Source: DAONJL01 sp035405645 [NCBI: bacterium]
GTDB lineage: Bacteria > JAGOBX01 > DAONJL01
NCBI GenBank assembly: GCA_035405645.1
Contig: DAONJL010000008.1
Span: forward strand, 18,359-82,358
Length of the DNA stretch: 64,000 bases
Direction: 5' to 3'
How positions within the stretch are numbered: the stretch's first letter is position 1; every line of letters starts with the position of its first letter. Both the position numbers and the translations under genes were made by a program. Positions 27,512-36,502 of the stretch are shown here, piece after piece. The notes under the pieces are model-generated. The model was given only the letters and a program-made list of their open reading frames with translations, was not told the DNA's origin and did no database searches.

Positions 27512-28891
27512 TTATTTCTCTTCAATTTTAGAAACGAGATTATAAGGAATTGAAAAATAAAATGTTGATCCTTTATTTAATTCACTTTCAAACCAAATCT
27601 TACCTTTATGCGCTTTTTCAATAATTAATTTTGCTATTGCAAGTGAAAGACCAAGCCCTTCTGAATGATGCATCATTGATTCAACCTGTTCAAATTTACT
27701 AAAAATTTTTGAGTAATCTTCTCTGGCAATTCCTTTGCCTGTATCTTGAATACTTACTAATAAATGTTCATCATTAAATTTTGTTTTTATTATGATTTCG
27801 CCATTTTGCTTATTGAATTTTATTGCATTATCTATAATTGCACTTATAACTTTGTAAATATAATTCTCATCGAAATTTACTTCTTTTACATTTATTTCAT
27901 CAAATTCTATTTTTATATTTATCTGCTTTTCTTTAATTGATTTTTGATAATTATTTAAAACATCATTAATAATTGAATGAATATTATTTGGTAAAAAATA
28001 AAAAGTTATTTTATCTGCTTCTAATTTTGTAATTTCAATTATCTTTTTTATAAAATTTATTAATCTGTTTACTTCATTATCAATTATATAATAAAATTCT
28101 CGTTTCGTTTCATCATCTTCGACGATATTCATACATAATGATTCTATATATGATTTTATTATTGTCACTGGTGTATTTAATTCATGACTTATTAAAACAA
28201 TAAAATCATCTTTTAATTGGTCAATTCTTTTTAATTCATTATATGCACTTTCTAATTTTTCAAATAATATCTTTCGTTCTGCTAAATTCTTTTTTAATTC
28301 AATATTTGCATTTTCAAGCAATCTATTTATTTCCATTGTCTCTTCAATTAATTTAATATTTTCTTTAATTGTAATATACTGTTGACCTATTGTTGATATT
28401 GCTTCAAATTCTTTTTCTATATAATATTTGCCATCTCTTTTTTTAGTAAAAATAAAAAAACTTTCTAATTTATCTTTTAAAATAATTGGTACAAAATATT
28501 CTAATTCTAACTTTTTAAAATTATTTAATAATTCTATATCAAAAATATTTAATTTTTCTAATTCTGAAATATGATAAAAAAATTTTCTATTTGTTAAAAA
28601 AAACTGATTTAAAGCAGGTTTATTTTGTATATCAAAATTTAATTCAGGAAATTTCTTTAATTTTGCTGTATTTATAGGCGTAAAATATTTACCTTCTTTA
28701 TCAATATTATAAATCAAAAATATTGAAGGTTTTATTAAACCAATACAACTATATTCAATTACTTTTATGAGATTATTTAATGTTCTAACTGTGCTGACTG
28801 ATTCTGAAATGTTTAATAAATTAAAAATTATATAATCTTTAATTTTAGATTCTTCAATAATTTTTTTTATTTCTTTTTCAGTTAAATCCAT
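27512..28891 (-). CDS. Soluble sensor histidine kinase (GAF-like, HisKA, HATPase)
   Basis: This 459-residue cytosolic kinase has no membrane helix. Residues 1-190 look like a GAF-type sensor, then a coiled coil (about 190-225), HisKA with LISHELNTPVTIIKSYIES (phospho-acceptor His near 236) and an HATPase with the N box AIIDNAIKFNKQ, DTGKGIA and a final GLGLSLAIAKLIIEK. It directly follows the STAS and SpoIIE-phosphatase genes. These probably form a signalling unit, although a cognate response regulator is not seen. Confidence 0.9.
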   Translation of the reverse strand: MDLTEKEIKKIIEESKIKDYIIFNLLNISESVSTVRTLNNLIKVIEYSCIGLIKPSIFLIYNIDKEGKYFTPINTAKLKKFPELNFDIQNKPALNQFFLTNRKFFYHISELEKLNIFDIELLNNFKKLELEYFVPIILKDKLESFFIFTKKRDGKYYIEKEFEAISTIGQQYITIKENIKLIEETMEINRLLENANIELKKNLAERKILFEKLESAYNELKRIDQLKDDFIVLISHELNTPVTIIKSYIESLCMNIVEDDETKREFYYIIDNEVNRLINFIKKIIEITKLEADKITFYFLPNNIHSIINDVLNNYQKSIKEKQINIKIEFDEINVKEVNFDENYIYKVISAIIDNAIKFNKQNGEIIIKTKFNDEHLLVSIQDTGKGIAREDYSKIFSKFEQVESMMHHSEGLGLSLAIAKLIIEKAHKGKIWFESELNKGSTFYFSIPYNLVSKIEEK

Positions 28892-28900
28892 AAAAAATAA

Positions 28901-29257
28901 TTATATACTTTTTTTTGCTTCTTCAAATGTATTATAAATATCAAATAATTCAGAAAAACCCATCATTTCAAAAATATCAAAAATATCTTCTGATAATGAA
29001 CAAATTTTAATAAAACCATTTTCATCAGCCTCTTCAATATCTTCTAAAGCACTAACAAGTGTTCCAAGTCCAGCACTACTAATAAATTTTAAATTTTTAC
29101 AATCAAATATTAATTTTGTTTTTCCTTCTTTTATGTAATTACTTAATTTCTCGGAAAATCCTGGAACAGTATGAGTATCTAAAGTGCCATTAAGAGTAAG
29201 AACATAAACATTATTATTTTCAGGTAAAGGTTTTAACTCAACATTTATCTCACTCAT
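28901..29257 (-). CDS. STAS-domain anti-sigma factor antagonist
   Basis: This 118-residue STAS protein is of the SpoIIAA/RsbV type. The phosphorylatable serine lies in FDCKNLKFISSAGLGTL near residues 50-66, followed by the usual helix. Such proteins bind an anti-sigma kinase when unphosphorylated and are switched by a SpoIIE-type phosphatase, which is encoded 25 bases upstream. AAAGGAGTT precedes the start. No RsbW-like anti-sigma kinase is adjacent; the histidine kinase downstream has the HATPase fold but is a HisKA enzyme. Confidence 0.92.
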   Translation of the reverse strand: MSEINVELKPLPENNNVYVLTLNGTLDTHTVPGFSEKLSNYIKEGKTKLIFDCKNLKFISSAGLGTLVSALEDIEEADENGFIKICSLSEDIFDIFEMMGFSELFDIYNTFEEAKKSI

Positions 29258-29281
29258 TTAACTAACTCCTTTAAATATTTA

Positions 29282-30784
29282 TTATTTTTCAATTTTTAAT
29301 GCTATTAATGCAATATCATCACTTTGCTCACATTCTGCTGCATGTTTTTCTATTGCTTCTACAATCTTTTCTATTATCTCTTTCGGCGATTTTTCATTAT
29401 GCTCTAAAATTATATTTTTTAACCGTTCATCGCCAAATAAATTTTCTTCTTTATCGTATGCCTCTGTTACGCCATCAGTATATTGTAATATTATATCACC
29501 TTTGTCAAGTTTAATTTCCATTGGTTGTAAAATTTTATTAAATTGTTCTGGTTTTACCAAACCAACTGACATTCCCTTTGGTCGATATATTTCAATTGTT
29601 TTTGTTGAATTTTTAAAGACTATTAATCCTAAATGACCTGCATTAGCAAATTTCAATAAATAAGTATTCAAATTTAAAATTCCATACCACACTGTAATAA
29701 ACATTCCTTTTTTAATATCTGGTTTTAACACTGCATTTACTCTCTTTAACACTTCTGCTGGTTCATCAATATTTTTAGAATGCGAACGCAAAGTGGAACG
29801 CATCATCGTCATAACAAATGCGCCCGGCACACCTTTACCTGATACATCAGCCATAACAATACCAAGTAAATTTTCAGAAACTTCTAACCAATCAAAATAA
29901 TCGCCGCCAACTTCTTTTGCTGACCTGTAAAAACTATAAGTTGAAATATTTTCAAATTGTGGATTTGTCTTTGGTAATAATGTATGCTGTATTTCTGTTG
30001 CTATCTGTAATTCTTGTTTTATTACTTCCTGTTCTATTTTTAAATGTTCTGCTACTTTTAAATCCTGCGCCATTTGATTTATTTCTGCTGCTACATCATC
30101 TATTTCATCTTTAAATTTTCTACTTATTGGTATTATATAATCCCAATTACCCTGACCTATTATTCTTACTGCCTGACTTATTTCAATTAATTTTTTTGAA
30201 AAGAAACTACTAAAAGGTATGGCTAATGATATACCAAAAAATATTATTCCTATGCCTATTAGTAAAAATTTTTTATTTAATTCGTTTATTGTGTTTATTA
30301 TTTTATTTATACGAAGTTTAATAACTATATAGTATTTATTCTGTTTATTCGTTTCTTTATTTTCATAATAAAAATCTTTTATTAAAGATAATTCTTTTTC
30401 TTCATAATCAACTAAATATTCACCTGCTTTTTTATAATCAGAAAATTTTATTTCATAAATTGAACCAACTTTAATTTGATTTGGGTCATTACTTATATAC
30501 ACTTCATTATTTTCTTTTAATATTATTATTGATTCAACATCTTCATTTTTACTTAATTGTATAACTTTATCAGCAATCAACAATTCATTATTCCATTGTA
30601 TTGCTTGCTTTGCACTATAAATAATATCAGGTATAAAATTAAGATTTTTTAATAATTGACTGATTAAAATTTTTCTAACATAATTCTGTGATACTGATTG
30701 CGCCAAAAATATAGTAAAAAGCGCTATAAAAACAAAACCAAAAATTATTTTTATTCTAAAACTAATTGTGTATTGCTTAGCCAT
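29282..30784 (-). CDS. HAMP-domain SpoIIE/RsbU-type protein phosphatase
   Basis: This 500-residue membrane phosphatase has a helix at about 12-30, a small extracytoplasmic sensor to about 170, a second helix at about 172-195, HAMP to about 250 and a PP2C SpoIIE domain. The phosphatase shows EVGGDYFDW, VMADVSGKGVPGAFVM, NAGHLG and YTDGVTEAYD, which carry the metal-binding Asp residues. It should dephosphorylate the adjacent STAS protein. The gene starts 12 bases after a small zinc-ribbon gene. Confidence 0.92.
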   Translation of the reverse strand: MAKQYTISFRIKIIFGFVFIALFTIFLAQSVSQNYVRKILISQLLKNLNFIPDIIYSAKQAIQWNNELLIADKVIQLSKNEDVESIIILKENNEVYISNDPNQIKVGSIYEIKFSDYKKAGEYLVDYEEKELSLIKDFYYENKETNKQNKYYIVIKLRINKIINTINELNKKFLLIGIGIIFFGISLAIPFSSFFSKKLIEISQAVRIIGQGNWDYIIPISRKFKDEIDDVAAEINQMAQDLKVAEHLKIEQEVIKQELQIATEIQHTLLPKTNPQFENISTYSFYRSAKEVGGDYFDWLEVSENLLGIVMADVSGKGVPGAFVMTMMRSTLRSHSKNIDEPAEVLKRVNAVLKPDIKKGMFITVWYGILNLNTYLLKFANAGHLGLIVFKNSTKTIEIYRPKGMSVGLVKPEQFNKILQPMEIKLDKGDIILQYTDGVTEAYDKEENLFGDERLKNIILEHNEKSPKEIIEKIVEAIEKHAAECEQSDDIALIALKIEK

Positions 30785-30796
30785 TAGAAAATTTTT

Positions 30797-31045
30797 TTAC
30801 TCTTTTTTGAATATGTTTCCAAATTTTTTATCTAATATTTCTTTTTTATTTTTCTCGTAAGAAAGCGAGGATAAAAATTTATTATCTAACAATTTCTCTT
30901 TTTCCTTCTCTTTTGTTATTATTTCATTCAATTCTACTTTTTCTCTTTCACCATTATAAGTTTTTACTACTATCTTTTTTTCAACATCAATAAATAACTT
31001 TTTTTTACAACCTGGACAAATTATTTCTAAATATTTTTCTTCCAT
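30797..31045 (-). CDS. Small protein with a single CxxC zinc-knuckle
   Basis: This 82-residue hydrophilic protein begins with EIICPGCKKKLFIDVEKK, the CPxC segment that many small bacterial proteins use as half a zinc site, and continues as a Lys/Glu-rich helix. The start overlaps the upstream zinc-ribbon membrane gene by 19 bases. The pattern matches uncharacterised proteins; no function can be read. Confidence 0.65.
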   Translation of the reverse strand: MEEKYLEIICPGCKKKLFIDVEKKIVVKTYNGEREKVELNEIITKEKEKEKLLDNKFLSSLSYEKNKKEILDKKFGNIFKKE

Positions 31046-31443
31046 AACAAATAAAAAATAAAGAAAATAAAAGAAATTATTAAATCAAGATAAATAAATA
31101 TCTTATCTTTTTTTTCTTTAATAAAAAAATTATATGGAGTATTAAAAATTAAAAAAGATAATAATTGTAATATAACTCCCCATATAAAAACACCTGTTAA
31201 TAAATAAAAAAAATTACGAAATTTTAATAACTTTAAAATAATAGCAAGTAAAATTATAATAATTGCACGACTTATTATTTTTTTTAAAATACCTGAATAT
31301 TCTGTTTCTTCTTTATCTATTATTGTTTCATTTGCTTTTATATAGTAATTCAAATGGTCACAATTTGCACATTTAAAATAACTCTTATTTTTTAAATCTT
31401 TATAATGAAAATCAATAAATCTATTACAATTATTGCAAAGCAT
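31027..31443 (-). CDS. Zinc-ribbon membrane protein
   Basis: This 138-residue protein opens with an N-terminal zinc ribbon (CNNC at 3-6, CANC near 27-30), then has three membrane helices between about 50 and 135. The type resembles small membrane-tethered zinc-ribbon proteins without a known role. It is two bases after the DUF164 gene and overlaps the CxxC protein, so three zinc-knuckle genes stand in a row. Confidence 0.65.
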   Translation of the reverse strand: MLCNNCNRFIDFHYKDLKNKSYFKCANCDHLNYYIKANETIIDKEETEYSGILKKIISRAIIIILLAIILKLLKFRNFFYLLTGVFIWGVILQLLSFLIFNTPYNFFIKEKKDKIFIYLDLIISFIFFIFYLLWKKNI

Positions 31444-31445
31444 TC

Positions 31446-32207
31446 TTATTGTTCTTCCTTTTTATCCACTTTCTCTTCTTCATTATTTTCTTCTTCTTCT
31501 TCATAATATAAAATTCTTGAACAAGCAGGACAATGATAAAAATTTGTATATGTTTTTATTTCGTGAATTAATTGTGGTGGCAAATTAAAACCACATATAC
31601 TGCAAGAATTATTTTTTACAAGTGATAAAAAAATTCCACCTCTGCGAGAAGTTAATCTATTTATTATTTTTTTTAAATCACCAGAAATATTTTTATATAA
31701 TTCGTCTGTTTCATTTTTTAATTTTTGATATTCATTTTCGTATTCTTCAATATTTTTCAATAATTGTGTTTTTTTTTCTTTAAAATTTTCTTCTGCTTTT
31801 TTTAGTTTTTCTAAATATTGTGATACCTTATTTTTTATCTCTTTTATTTCTTCTGAACTTTTTAAATAATTATCTTCTAATTCATTTATTTTCTTTTTAA
31901 AACTTTTAATTTCTGATGTCATTGCATCAAATTCTTTTTGGGTTTTTACTGAATTTTTCTTTATATTTAAATCCTTTATTTTATCCTCATAAGTTTTTAT
32001 TTCAAGTTCATATTCTTTTATCTTTAATTCTTTCGCTTTATTTTCATTAAGAAACTTTTCATATATTTCTTTTTCTTTTTGTAAATTTTTCTCCAATTCA
32101 CTTATTTTATTTTTCAATTCTTCTATATTTCTTTCTATTCTCTTTAAGCGCTCATTATTCTTATTTATTTCTTTCATTTTAACAATATCTTCTCTAATTC
32201 CAACCAT
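31446..32207 (-). CDS. DUF164/CdsZ-like coiled-coil protein with C4 zinc ribbon
   Basis: The protein has 253 residues. Residues 1-180 form a long coiled coil of Lys/Glu heptads. The C-terminus has SRRGGIFLSLVKNNSCSICGFNLPP with a second CPAC about 25 residues on, followed by an acidic tail. This is the widespread zf-RING_7/DUF164 architecture (CdsZ, HP0958), whose members act in flagellar or type III export and RNA handling in some bacteria. No flagellar genes are visible. AGGAG precedes ATG 32207. Confidence 0.85.
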   Translation of the reverse strand: MVGIREDIVKMKEINKNNERLKRIERNIEELKNKISELEKNLQKEKEIYEKFLNENKAKELKIKEYELEIKTYEDKIKDLNIKKNSVKTQKEFDAMTSEIKSFKKKINELEDNYLKSSEEIKEIKNKVSQYLEKLKKAEENFKEKKTQLLKNIEEYENEYQKLKNETDELYKNISGDLKKIINRLTSRRGGIFLSLVKNNSCSICGFNLPPQLIHEIKTYTNFYHCPACSRILYYEEEEENNEEEKVDKKEEQ

Positions 32208-32228
32208 TTATATCCTCTCCTGTCTTTA

Positions 32229-32372
32229 TTAAAATAATCTTGGTAATTCTATATATTTACTTACTATATAAATAATTGCTGCAATAATTAAAATAAAAAT
32301 AATTATTTTTATAGTACTTATAAAATCCTTATTTGATATAAGTTGTTTAATATAATATGGTAAATTTATCAT
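32229..32372 (-). CDS. Very small single-helix membrane protein
   Basis: The frame encodes 47 residues: a polar start MINLPYYIKQ, then a hydrophobic helix at about 21-38 and a short tail. Its ATG overlaps the stop of the J-like gene (ATGA), and it ends 21 bases before the DUF164 start. Tight coupling on both sides argues that it is real, although a coding potential test was not possible. No family is recognised. Confidence 0.5.
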   Translation of the reverse strand: MINLPYYIKQLISNKDFISTIKIIIFILIIAAIIYIVSKYIELPRLF

Positions 32373-32929
32373 TTACTGCCACCGAAAAAAACTATTAATA
32401 AAGTAAAAATAATAAAAAGAAAAATTATTATTAAATATTTTGAAAATTCCATAAATACTTCTTTATAAATAGGCATTTCAACTTTATCTTCAGGGTCAAT
32501 ATTTTCTACTTCATCAAGTTCTCTCTCTATATCTTCATATAATAAACCAATTAATGTATTTGCTCTAATCGGTGTTATTAATTTGTATTCATTTTGTAAA
32601 AATCTAATGAATTGAACATATTTCATTTTTGATATTGATTTTGCCTTAATCTGTGCTTCTTTTAATCTTTCTTTTAATTTTTCTAAATTACCATTTTTTT
32701 TATTTTCTAAATAATTATTATATGCTTCTCTTATTTTTTCATCAATTAATATTTCATAAGAAATAATACATTTATGAAAAGTTCTTAAATTTTCTTTGGA
32801 AAAAATACCATCTTTTGGAAATAGTGCTAAAATTTTTTTAACAAAATTTTCTTTTATTGTTTCATCATCCGCATTTTTATCTGTCTCTAATATTTGATAT
32901 AATGTCTCTCTCTTACTTTTTTCTAACAT
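32369..32929 (-). CDS. J-domain-like protein with C-terminal membrane anchor, HPD lost
   Basis: The protein has 186 residues from ATG 32929; an upstream TTG at 32968 would add 13 residues. Residues 5-75 resemble a DnaJ J-domain (TLYQILETDKNADDETIKEN, later AYNNYLEN). The HPD loop required for stimulating DnaK reads LFPKDG instead, so canonical DnaK activation is unlikely. Residues about 75-150 are charged and helical, and a membrane helix at about 163-182 ends the protein. It leads a coupled run with the 47-residue protein and the zinc-ribbon proteins. The role is unknown. Confidence 0.65.
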   Translation of the reverse strand: MLEKSKRETLYQILETDKNADDETIKENFVKKILALFPKDGIFSKENLRTFHKCIISYEILIDEKIREAYNNYLENKKNGNLEKLKERLKEAQIKAKSISKMKYVQFIRFLQNEYKLITPIRANTLIGLLYEDIERELDEVENIDPEDKVEMPIYKEVFMEFSKYLIIIFLFIIFTLLIVFFGGSK

Positions 32930-32986
32930 TTCATTTTTCTTATTTGTATAAAATTGTAAATGAAACAAGAATAAATTTTATAAAAT

Positions 32987-33661
32987 TTATTCAGGATTTA
33001 CTGTACTTAAATTTTTTATTTGTAATAATCTATCATATAATGCTTTTATTGAAGCATTCAACTTATTTAATTGAAAATCACGAGATTTCATTGCTTCCTG
33101 TAATGCTGTTATATTATTCATTAATTTTTGATTATCATTTCTTAACTTATCAAATATTCTTAAATATGATTCATTCTGTTCTTTTAATTTATTTATGTTA
33201 TTTTCAAAATTTTTTCTTTCTACATTCATTTTTTTCTGCTCTTCTTCAAGAATTGCTCGTAATCTATTTATTTCATTTTCTAATTTAATGATATAAGAAT
33301 ATTGTGCACGCAAAGAAGTAAAAACAGCATCTGAAACTTTATTTAATATCTGATAATTTTCATCTATCTTTGATGCTGGTAATATTTTTGTGCCATTTAT
33401 ATCAGTTGATTTAATAGTTTGATTTTCAATTTTTTCGCTTGGCTGGACTATTACTTCGGGTGTTTCTTCTTTTGCTTTTACCTGTATTTCCTGAGTGGAT
33501 TTTATCACATTCTCATCACTTATTGGTTTCTCTTTTTCAACTGTTTTTTTTACTGTTAATTCATCAAAATCATCTGGTAAAGGTAATTTTTTTAAATTTT
33601 CAGCAAATGCTGTAAAAACAAAAAAATAAAGAAACAAAAAAACAAAAACTTTTTTCTTCAT
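32987..33661 (-). CDS. Exported coiled-coil protein
   Basis: This 224-residue protein has a signal peptide at about 1-20 (ending TAFA). A Thr/Glu/Lys/Pro-rich linker runs to about 100, and a long coiled coil covers about 115-215. It lies 15 bases downstream of ftsA in the same direction, where an ftsZ-type gene might otherwise stand. A perfect 22-base palindrome (32970-32991) overlaps its stop codon but lacks G/C and is a weak terminator at best. No family is recognised; a divisome or envelope role is only a guess from position. Confidence 0.6.
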   Translation of the reverse strand: MKKKVFVFLFLYFFVFTAFAENLKKLPLPDDFDELTVKKTVEKEKPISDENVIKSTQEIQVKAKEETPEVIVQPSEKIENQTIKSTDINGTKILPASKIDENYQILNKVSDAVFTSLRAQYSYIIKLENEINRLRAILEEEQKKMNVERKNFENNINKLKEQNESYLRIFDKLRNDNQKLMNNITALQEAMKSRDFQLNKLNASIKALYDRLLQIKNLSTVNPE

Positions 33662-33676
33662 ACTTTCACCCCTTTA

Positions 33677-34939
33677 CTAAATATTAAAATTATCTTTTAT
33701 AAAACTTTTTAATGTCTTTAATATATTTTTTAAAAAATTTTTTTCATCGCTAAAATCTAATTTTGTACCTTTTTTCTCATTATTAAATGCATATTTAATT
33801 AATCCAATTGCAGCAGCCCATTCTAATCCAAGCTGATGTTTATTTAATAAATATTCATCATTAAAATAATTAATCCTTATATTATAGATATTATTATCAT
33901 TAATTGCAAATATTTTTTTTGCAAATTCTTGTAGTCCTTTAATTTTACTACCACCGCCTCCAAATATTAAACCACCTGGTAATAATTTTGATTGTGTTTC
34001 ATTTACTTTTTCAAATATATGCATTAATATTTCTTTTAATCGTTCTTCTATTATCTCTGCTAAATATTTTTTTGAAATACTTTTAATTGTTTTTTCATCA
34101 CCAAGTAATGAATATTTTAGAATTTCATCTTCTTCGATAAATTCTGGTGCTGCAAAGCCATAATTTACTTTTAATTTTTCAGCATCTGCTATACTTATTC
34201 TTAATGTATATGCAATATCATTTGTAATAATCTGACTTCCAAAAGACATACAATCTGTTTTCCATAAACTACCATTTATAAATGTAAGAATATTTATTAA
34301 ATCACTTCCAATATCAATATAACAACAACCAAGTTCTTTATCTTCATTCGTTAATGATGCAAGTGAAGCAGCATAAGGCGATAAAACAAAATCATTTATT
34401 ATTAAACCAGATTTGTTTACAGCACGAAGAATATTATCAATACTAATAATTTGTGCTAAAATTAAATGTGCTTTTATTTCTAATCTTAATCCCATTATTC
34501 CAATTGGTGGCTCCTTTATATCTTTTTGTTCATCTACACTATATTCCCATGGAATTATATGAAGTATTCTCTGCCCAACTTCTGTGTTTAATGCTTTTAT
34601 ACCATCTAAAACTAATTCAATATCATCCTTTCTAATTATTTTATCTTTCTTTGTAATTGGTATGTGATGATTTGCATTTTTACTCCGAATTGACGCACCT
34701 GTTATTCCTACATATACATTATCAATTGTCAAGCCTGTTTGCATTTCTACTGCTTCAACTGCTTTTTCTATATCCTGCCTCAATTTTTCAATTTCCATTA
34801 CCTCCCCTTTTCTAATCGCAGTTGAAGGTGTCTCAGAAAAGCCTATTATTTTAAATTTATTTTCTTCTTCTACTTCAGCAACTATTACTTTTATTTTATG
34901 TGAGCCTATATCAATTGCTGAAATATAATTATCTGTCAT
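33677..34939 (-). CDS. ftsA: Cell division protein FtsA
   Basis: FtsA is the actin-like protein that tethers FtsZ filaments to the membrane. It has 420 residues from ATG 34939. The first nucleotide motif is SAIDIGSHKIKVIVAE, the 1C domain contains VYVGITGASIRS, and later motifs are GCCYIDIGSDLINILTF and GLIFGGGGSKIKGLQEFA. The C-terminus is amphipathic with basic residues as expected for membrane binding. Its ATGA overlaps the upstream Minf_1886-like stop. No ftsZ follows in the window, which is unusual for ftsA. Confidence 0.92.
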   Translation of the reverse strand: MTDNYISAIDIGSHKIKVIVAEVEEENKFKIIGFSETPSTAIRKGEVMEIEKLRQDIEKAVEAVEMQTGLTIDNVYVGITGASIRSKNANHHIPITKKDKIIRKDDIELVLDGIKALNTEVGQRILHIIPWEYSVDEQKDIKEPPIGIMGLRLEIKAHLILAQIISIDNILRAVNKSGLIINDFVLSPYAASLASLTNEDKELGCCYIDIGSDLINILTFINGSLWKTDCMSFGSQIITNDIAYTLRISIADAEKLKVNYGFAAPEFIEEDEILKYSLLGDEKTIKSISKKYLAEIIEERLKEILMHIFEKVNETQSKLLPGGLIFGGGGSKIKGLQEFAKKIFAINDNNIYNIRINYFNDEYLLNKHQLGLEWAAAIGLIKYAFNNEKKGTKLDFSDEKNFLKNILKTLKSFIKDNFNI

Positions 34940-35325
34940 ATTGTTTCTAACCACTCAAATTTATTTCTAAATAAAATATCTACTTTAACATTCCTCATTG
35001 GTAACTCATCTTTTTTTATAATTTTTAAATTTATATTTTTTATTTTCAATAATCTTTCCACAATATAAATAATATCATTCACATCATATATATGCCATTT
35101 TGAAAAAACCAAATCAGCCATTGGACCAAAATCTTTGACTGCTTTTTCAGTAATTAAACTTATTAAATCCATTGCTTTTATCATTTTATTTCTGAATTTT
35201 ATTTTCTTTAATGTTTTATAAAAATAATAATATGCTCTTATTTCATAAGTATCATCATCCTGAAAATAATCATATATGTTCAAATGTGTTTTATCTTTTG
35301 TTTTTTGGATTTTTTTATTTAGCAT
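34936..35325 (-). CDS. Minf_1886-family protein
   Basis: This is a 129-residue soluble protein. AVKDFGPMADLVFSKWHI near residues 63-80, followed by DVNDIIYIVERLL, is the conserved core I recall for the Minf_1886 family, small proteins found in many phyla with no assigned role. The family usually begins with a helical segment like the one at 25-60 here. It lies between the GalT-like gene (one-base gap) and ftsA (ATGA overlap). Confidence 0.72.
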   Translation of the reverse strand: MLNKKIQKTKDKTHLNIYDYFQDDDTYEIRAYYYFYKTLKKIKFRNKMIKAMDLISLITEKAVKDFGPMADLVFSKWHIYDVNDIIYIVERLLKIKNINLKIIKKDELPMRNVKVDILFRNKFEWLETI

Positions 35326-35326
35326 A

Positions 35327-36451
35327 TTATTTCATCTCCTTTATTATTTGATTTTTACAAATTTCAGGTGTACTATCGCATATATATAATCCTGATTGTT
35401 CATATCCACCATTTGTTTGTAAATATGGTAATAATTCTATATATAATGTTCCAACTGGTCCTGTATGGAATAATAAATTATAACTTAATTCTATATTAGC
35501 ATTCTCAAATATTTTTTTCAACCCGCCTATTATTTTACATAAAAAAGTAGCAAATGATTTTATCTCTTCGATTGTTAATTCATGTAAATTTGCGGATACT
35601 GTATCTTTTGGATATATTATTATGTGATATGGTCTTTTCATAAAATATGGTATTACTGCTTTTATATATTCATCTTCTAAAATTTTTAATTCATCTTTTT
35701 TTATTTTCTCAATATATTCAATAAATGAAATTTTATTTAATATTAAAAATTTTGTATCCTGCTCAATTGTTCGTGGTATTATATTACTGTGAATTATCTG
35801 AATATGTGGGTGCTCGATTGTACTACCAGCATATTTACCACAATTTTTTATTATTGAAACATATCCATAATGTTTATTATCTTTTATACTTTGTGAAATT
35901 GGTAAGTTTGAATCTTCTGAATGTAATAAATACATTTCAAATTCTGCTATCATCTTTAATATTACATTTGCATCATCTACACTCATATTATGAAAATCTT
36001 TTGTATGTATTGATGATAACCAATTTATAAAATGTAAACCTGATATTTTATATTTTTGTTCATATATACTTCGTAATACTACTTCTTCATTTTCTTCATT
36101 ATTTAGTGATATTATTGCAGGATATAGATTTTCATTTATAAATGTTACATCATTTTCAGACAATTTTTCCTGCCAAATTATTGGAGTTGTTTTTCCCTCA
36201 CAAATTTCACACTGCTGCTTTGCTTCTTCTTTTTTTATTTTTTTTGTTGATTTATAGCGTTTTATTCGTTCTGGACAAAAAATAATTTTATCTTCATTTC
36301 TTGGGTCTATGGCTGAATAAATATGATGATAATTATCTTTTTTTTCTTTAAAGTAATCGAGTATAAAATTTCTTACTTCACTATACTTAATTCTTCTCAA
36401 ATCTTCATACTTCATTAAATTCTTTAATTTGGCTTCACTTATCTTTTCCAT
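35327..36451 (-). CDS. Galactose-1-phosphate uridylyltransferase-like protein (HIT superfamily)
   Basis: This 374-residue enzyme would exchange UMP between a UDP-sugar and a sugar-1-phosphate or act on a similar substrate. Visible are SAIDPRNEDKIIFCPERI near the N-terminus, CEIC, the central IKNCGKYAGSTIEHPHIQII whose HPHIQ is the GalT-type active site (HxHxQ), and a second HIIIYP region. ATG 36451 with AAAGGA upstream was chosen over TTG 36490. No GalK or GalE is adjacent, and asnS lies just upstream, so the sugar is uncertain. Confidence 0.78.
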   Translation of the reverse strand: MEKISEAKLKNLMKYEDLRRIKYSEVRNFILDYFKEKKDNYHHIYSAIDPRNEDKIIFCPERIKRYKSTKKIKKEEAKQQCEICEGKTTPIIWQEKLSENDVTFINENLYPAIISLNNEENEEVVLRSIYEQKYKISGLHFINWLSSIHTKDFHNMSVDDANVILKMIAEFEMYLLHSEDSNLPISQSIKDNKHYGYVSIIKNCGKYAGSTIEHPHIQIIHSNIIPRTIEQDTKFLILNKISFIEYIEKIKKDELKILEDEYIKAVIPYFMKRPYHIIIYPKDTVSANLHELTIEEIKSFATFLCKIIGGLKKIFENANIELSYNLLFHTGPVGTLYIELLPYLQTNGGYEQSGLYICDSTPEICKNQIIKEMK

Positions 36452-36502
36452 TATTTTATCCTTTTTATATTTTTTATTTATTTTTGTCAATAATTTTTAT
36501 TT

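Noticed and set aside
32970-32991. Perfect 22-base palindrome taken as terminator
   Set aside because: It is pure A/T with no G/C stem and lies over a stop codon in a dense gene run; such palindromes arise often in this background.
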